A stretch of 64,000 nucleotides of DNA from Dermatemys mawii. Its lineage: Eukaryota > Chordata > Testudines > Dermatemydidae. The stretch covers positions 13,559,830 to 13,623,829 of the forward strand of contig ML677386.1 of assembly GCA_007922305.1 (NCBI GenBank). Reading direction: 5' to 3'. Below the pieces are notes generated by a model. It was not told the origin of the DNA, made no database searches, and was given only the letters and a program-made list of their open reading frames with translations. Both the position numbers and the translations under genes were made by a program. The first letter of the stretch is position 1. Every line of letters starts with the position of its first letter. Positions 59,716-64,000 of the stretch are shown piece after piece.

Positions 59716-62377
59716 GTCGTCCACTGGTTGGATGATTAGCTTCTGAGGCTTGGGCCAGGTACTGACAGGGAGTGCGAAGTGAACGCTCATCCATGCCTCC
59801 TGCCTCTCAGTTGAACCTGCCATATCTAATCTGCAATGAATGTTACAATGAGAGGGAAAGAAAGGGAAACAACAAAATTAGAAAATATCCCACAAGGAGG
59901 GAAGACAAAATGCACAGCAAAATAAGAAGGGAAATAAAAAAATGAGGGAATGTACACAAGAAAGAACAAAATGGAAGGAACAGTGTTGGGGTACAGAGCA
60001 AAGGGAGACAGGCTGGAGAGGGGCATAGCAGAGAGACAGCTGCTGGCTCCAACAGATAAAACATTGAGAAAAAAAATGTTTTAAGGTCTGCCGAAAATCA
60101 TCCATAACTACTTCTCCTGGTTAGGTTGTTGGCCTCAGTCTCTTCTCCTGGATGACCCCATGGTCCATTCCTGATCCCCAGTGGCATTTGGAGAAAGAGC
60201 AGTATACTAGCTAGAGGAATAGTTGAGCCAAAAACTTACTAAAATGAATATATTAGAGTGAGCATTTGACTCTTAGGCCATGATATGTGTCTACCAGACA
60301 TCAGACAGATTGCCTCAGATCATTTAACAATAAGAGATCTTATTTAGGTTTAATAGTTGTAGATATCGAACACTCTTTTGATAGATTTTTGTCACACAGT
60401 TTTAATATGAAATTTGCAATGTTTATTGGGCACAGGGAGGCTCTGGGTTTATATGTCATTTAGTTCTGTCTAGAGTAAGCAACACCATCACATTACAAAA
60501 TGCTTATTTGTACTGTACTTTACAGCAAGATCCCTAGTAACTTGTAGCTGATAATTCAGTCCCTTATATTGAAAGATATCAGTGCTGACTGCTAACACAT
60601 TGAGCTGAGACATTCACCAACTAGGACTCTCCATAAATTGCTTGAGCAATTTTCCATGGTTTATAAGTCAGTCATGGTGAGTAGGTTGCTATATACATTT
60701 TATATCTAGGAAGAAAGAGGGATTTTTTTAAAGAAAGCTTTGATCCATGTACTAGTTATTAAAGATTTCTTGCCGTTTTCCCCATAAAGATGAGCTGTTT
60801 TTACATTAGTCATGTTCATTATTCTGAAAACAAATAATATTTTGTTAGTTGACTCTATTTTTATGGTAAAACTAGTGTTTAGCAGGTGAAGTAAAGTTGA
60901 TTTTTATTCAATGTATGAGTAAAACTGATTATAGGAAAAAGTTGTTTTCTTTTGGAACATCAATGACGTTTAAAAATTCAGCTTTGAGTATTTGGAAACT
61001 TGCTATGGTGTTCTTGATTAGCTTCTTTTGCATGAATTCTTTAGCTTTGAAGGTTATGGATTTCATTTATGGTTGGAATTAACTTTTTTCTTTTTAAAGA
61101 ACTTTTCCATTTTTCTTGCTGTGATTGCCATCACTGAGGTTCAAGAGAAACGCTTCATACTGAATTTAATCATGTGACTTGCTTGAGTCATTCATCTTCT
61201 TCATATCAAGAACTGCATGCTACAGATCATTGATTTGAAGTAGTTTCTTTTATCTTAAAACTTGAGTGGGATCTAATTTCTCTTCTAAGCTCAACTGCCT
61301 TAAATCTTGGATATCAGCACAAGTTGTTAAACAAAACTGGGATAATTATAAGAGAACCTGACTAGTTTTGCAGAAAAATTGAAGGGATATACAAGCAGCT
61401 AACTTCAAAAACTAGAGGGTGACATTAAAAGTTTGTAAGACTAAAAGCTGTATGAAATTTTTTTCTGCATTGTTTTTATAGTGTTGTGTTAATGTTGTGC
61501 ACTGTTATTGCTGAAAAAAAGATAGTAAAGTTAATATCTGAATGATGTTGATTTATTACAGGTGCTGTCAGTATGTAGTATGTCAGTTACAGTTTTATTC
61601 TAATGGATTTCATTAAAACAAAAAACGGGTCCACATTAGTAAATTATTGTAACTATTCTGCTGATGGCTTAATGTATTTACTTTCTTGAAAAGCTATGGG
61701 TAACATTTTCAAAGGCATCTAAGAACATTGAGGTTGTAATTCCTATTTACAAAAGTCACTTAAAAGCTTAGCCTAAATTTAATTGAAACTCAATGAGACT
61801 TGTTTGAAAACGGGATTTAGACTCTTAAGTCATAGAGATCTTTTTGAAAATTTTACCCTCCTTATTCTGGACTTACTTCAAATGTTGTTTAAATGTTCAA
61901 TGGTCTAAGCATCTGTGACATCATTTTCTTTTTTGGTCCATTGTTTTAAAGAATGTTTTCCTCTATGTGGAAATGTTCTCTTTCAATTGCTTTCTTCTAA
62001 ATGTCAACAAAAATGATTTTTAAACTTAAGGAAGTATTTTAAGGGCTTTAATTTTTGAGAGAAACCAAAACTGCAAAGACTAGAAAGTTCAGTGAGGTTT
62101 CTGCAATACCTGAAAATACAGTAGAAATGGTTGATACAATCAGCAAAAACAAAACACAGAGGGGATTTTGTATGAATGGGAACCCTAGATAGGAAATTGG
62201 GGTAGAGGGATAATGCTTCTGAGACTAAAAGCCAATAGATCTCAATCTTTTTTTCTTGGAATATCCTTGAGATGGAGTGGTTCAGAGGTACCAATGCCAT
62301 TTCCCCTCATGCCATATAGTCTCACAGCTCACACTAACTTTATTTTCCTGTTCATTTTCTCTCTTGGTTCTCTTTAT
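59716..62377. other. Non-coding stretch, nothing recognised
   Basis: Purine-rich at 59840-59960. The 61-codon frame at 60897 is hydrophobic, without any domain. Confidence 0.45.
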
Positions 62378-62572
62378 GGGGAGAGGGATAGCTCAGTGGT
62401 TTGAGCATTGGCCTGCTAAACCCCAGGGTTGCAAGTTAAATCCTTGAGGGGGCCATTTAAGGATAGGGGGCAAAACTCTGTTGGATGATTTAATTGGGAA
62501 TTGGTCCTGCTTTGAGCAGGGGGTTGGACTAGATGATCTCCTGAGGTCTCTTCCAACCCTGATAATCTATGG
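62378..62572 (+). mobile_element. tRNA-derived SINE with CR1-like 3' tail
   Basis: The head carries an RNA polymerase III A box, TAGCTCAGTGG (62389-62399), and a degenerate B box, AGTTAAATCC (62434-62443), as in tRNA-derived turtle SINEs. The tail 'gttggactagatgatctcct' and 'gtctcttccaaccctgataa' matches the 3' end of CR1 LINEs, ending 'tctatgg'. Such SINEs are believed to borrow CR1 reverse transcriptase through the shared tail. About 195 bp and nearly full length. No clear target duplication. Confidence 0.9.
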
Positions 62573-64000
62573 TTTATCTGTTTTCTTCTAATCTTTTATG
62601 ATTGTGTGTTAATTTTGTTTTTGCTCTTCCCTCAGCTCTCCCCTCCTCTGTGGTAGCTTTCATTTCCTCCCTCAGAAAGCTACATACTCTTGGCTGTCGG
62701 GCATTTATTTTTGCTACCCCAGGCTAAGCTGAATGCCATGGGAGCAGAGATGGGAAGCTTATTTCTGGAAGGGTGCTTTTTGATGCTACATGTCCACAGC
62801 TAGCTACATTAGACAACACATCAAGACCAAGGAGTCACAGTGGGTGCTTTCAAGAAGTCAACTGCTGTTTGAGTTCACTTTTAAATTGTGTGTCTGAGGG
62901 CTAGATCAGGTGCCTTGTAGCTTCCTCCAACCATATCAAGCTTCTGCTCTGCCACCCACACAACTTGGCAGGGTTCAGTGCTTTCCCCCATTTTGAGCGT
63001 CATTGTATATATGATATAATCTTTGTCTGCCTCTGACTATGGATCTTTCTCATATGGTCAATTCTTGCTTTGTCAATTTTCAGTATTGTCTGTTATTTAT
63101 AACTGGCTTTTTCAGTGATGTAAAATTTCTTCATCACACTGGATTCTTGTGCATATCTTGTAATTAAAGTGAGTGCAGTGCTCTATTAAAAGTAAGAATC
63201 ATGGTTTTTTATATATGTGAAATATAGTAATAGTCACAAGTAATATTTACCTTTAAGATATTTTAGATTATTACAGTAACTAACTAGCAGATATAAGCCA
63301 TGACTACTCACAATATCCTTCAGTTGGAATAAATCTAAACAACTTTTTTATTTGGCAAATACAAAAAAGATCCTTTTCCGAGTGGTAAACTTTCTCAGAA
63401 GAAAAGTTTACTTGTGGGCAGGACTTTTTATTCACTCTAAATCTGTCTATATCTTTTAGGTTTATCTGCTGCAGAGGTTTCATTGTCCACAAGGTGGAAT
63501 CATAATTAAAAGAATATCTATTGTTAGGCTGACTCACACCCGTGGTTCTCCATCTTGTTCAAAAGTCTTGAAATAACACTATACGGAAGAATCTGTTCCT
63601 TATTTCCATCTTTTTAAAGGGCAGATTGCTGTGGCTTTGACCATGTTTCCCTCTCCCCTACTTTTCATCATGCTCGTCTCTTCCTCTGCCCTATATTCTG
63701 ATGAAGTTTCTGCCTCGAAAGTCTTTAGATATGATTAGAATCCCCCTTTTATTGTGCAACATTAAACACCTAATTTTGGGCATGGGATTTTGTTTAAATG
63801 AACTATGGTCCGCATTTACTGTAGCATCCCACACCATCAAAAACCTTCCCAACATTATTAAGCACATATGACAAGCAAAACTAAAACGTTAAAATACTTG
63901 GAATTTCTAAATTCAATGACCACTCTAAAAGATCTGTTAAAAGTGATAGGATTCCAGTGCCATTTGTTATATATCTTGTTTATACCACTAGCAAAAAAAC
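62573..64000. other. Non-coding stretch, nothing recognised
   Basis: Apart from a weak hammerhead-like string at 63698-63720 there is no feature. The 77-codon minus frame at 63304 has no domain. Confidence 0.45.

Noticed and set aside
59216..59794. 192-codon minus frame as a gene
   Set aside because: It crosses diverged tandem units in GC-rich DNA, overlaps open frames on the other strand and shows no domain or splice context.
62389..62443. Functional tRNA gene
   Set aside because: A and B boxes are present but the sequence cannot fold as a full cloverleaf and is fused to a CR1-like tail; it is a SINE.

Overview
This window looks like non-coding vertebrate DNA, most probably from a turtle or a close sauropsid relative. 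It is AT-rich with sparse CpG-rich islands, and no open reading frame looks like a host exon. The identifiable content is almost entirely transposable elements: CR1 LINEs, a tRNA-derived SINE with a CR1-like tail, MIR-like SINEs, Penelope-like fragments, hAT transposons and MITEs, and LTRs. The organism call rests on this repeat mix, above all the tRNA-head/CR1-tail SINE at 62.4 kb and the CR1 3' ends, and is an inference. I see no host gene, rRNA, functional tRNA or CRISPR array. All short ORFs are chance frames or lie inside repeats.

Layout. 0-8.8 kb: mostly unremarkable sequence, one long-TIR MITE (4.4 kb) and an antisense CR1 3' end (7.5 kb). 8.8-9.6 kb: a solo LTR with a perfect 5-bp target duplication. 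12.3-15.1 kb: a composite repeat in which a hAT MITE has landed in the A box of a tRNA-like SINE, then two more MITEs. 18.5 kb: a near-perfect palindrome made of two facing hammerhead-like motifs. 19.1-22.8 kb: two minus-strand LTR-like repeats with TATA or polyadenylation signals. 26.3-27.4 kb: a decayed hAT transposase. 35.4 kb: a MITE carrying a nested SINE. 36.2-36.8 kb: a 400-N gap flanked by inverted copies of the hammerhead-bearing repeat. 39.5 kb: sense CR1. 41.1 kb: a 138-bp hammerhead-bearing insertion with a 10-bp target duplication. 41.6-50.6 kb: hAT elements, an LTR and MIR-like SINEs. 53.3-55.2 kb: MITEs and two head-to-head Penelope-like fragments, one with a GIY-YIG endonuclease remnant. 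57.6-59.7 kb: a CpG-rich hAT element, then a diverged tandem repeat. 62.4 kb: the SINE.

The most interesting theme is the hammerhead-like motif (CTGATGA, short stem, GAAA), seen in at least three places in a short repeat family and, in decayed form, in both Penelope-like fragments. Hammerhead ribozymes are known from Penelope-like elements and from animal retrozymes, so the short repeats could be non-autonomous relatives moved by Penelope machinery. That link is inference; I ran no covariance-model or database search.
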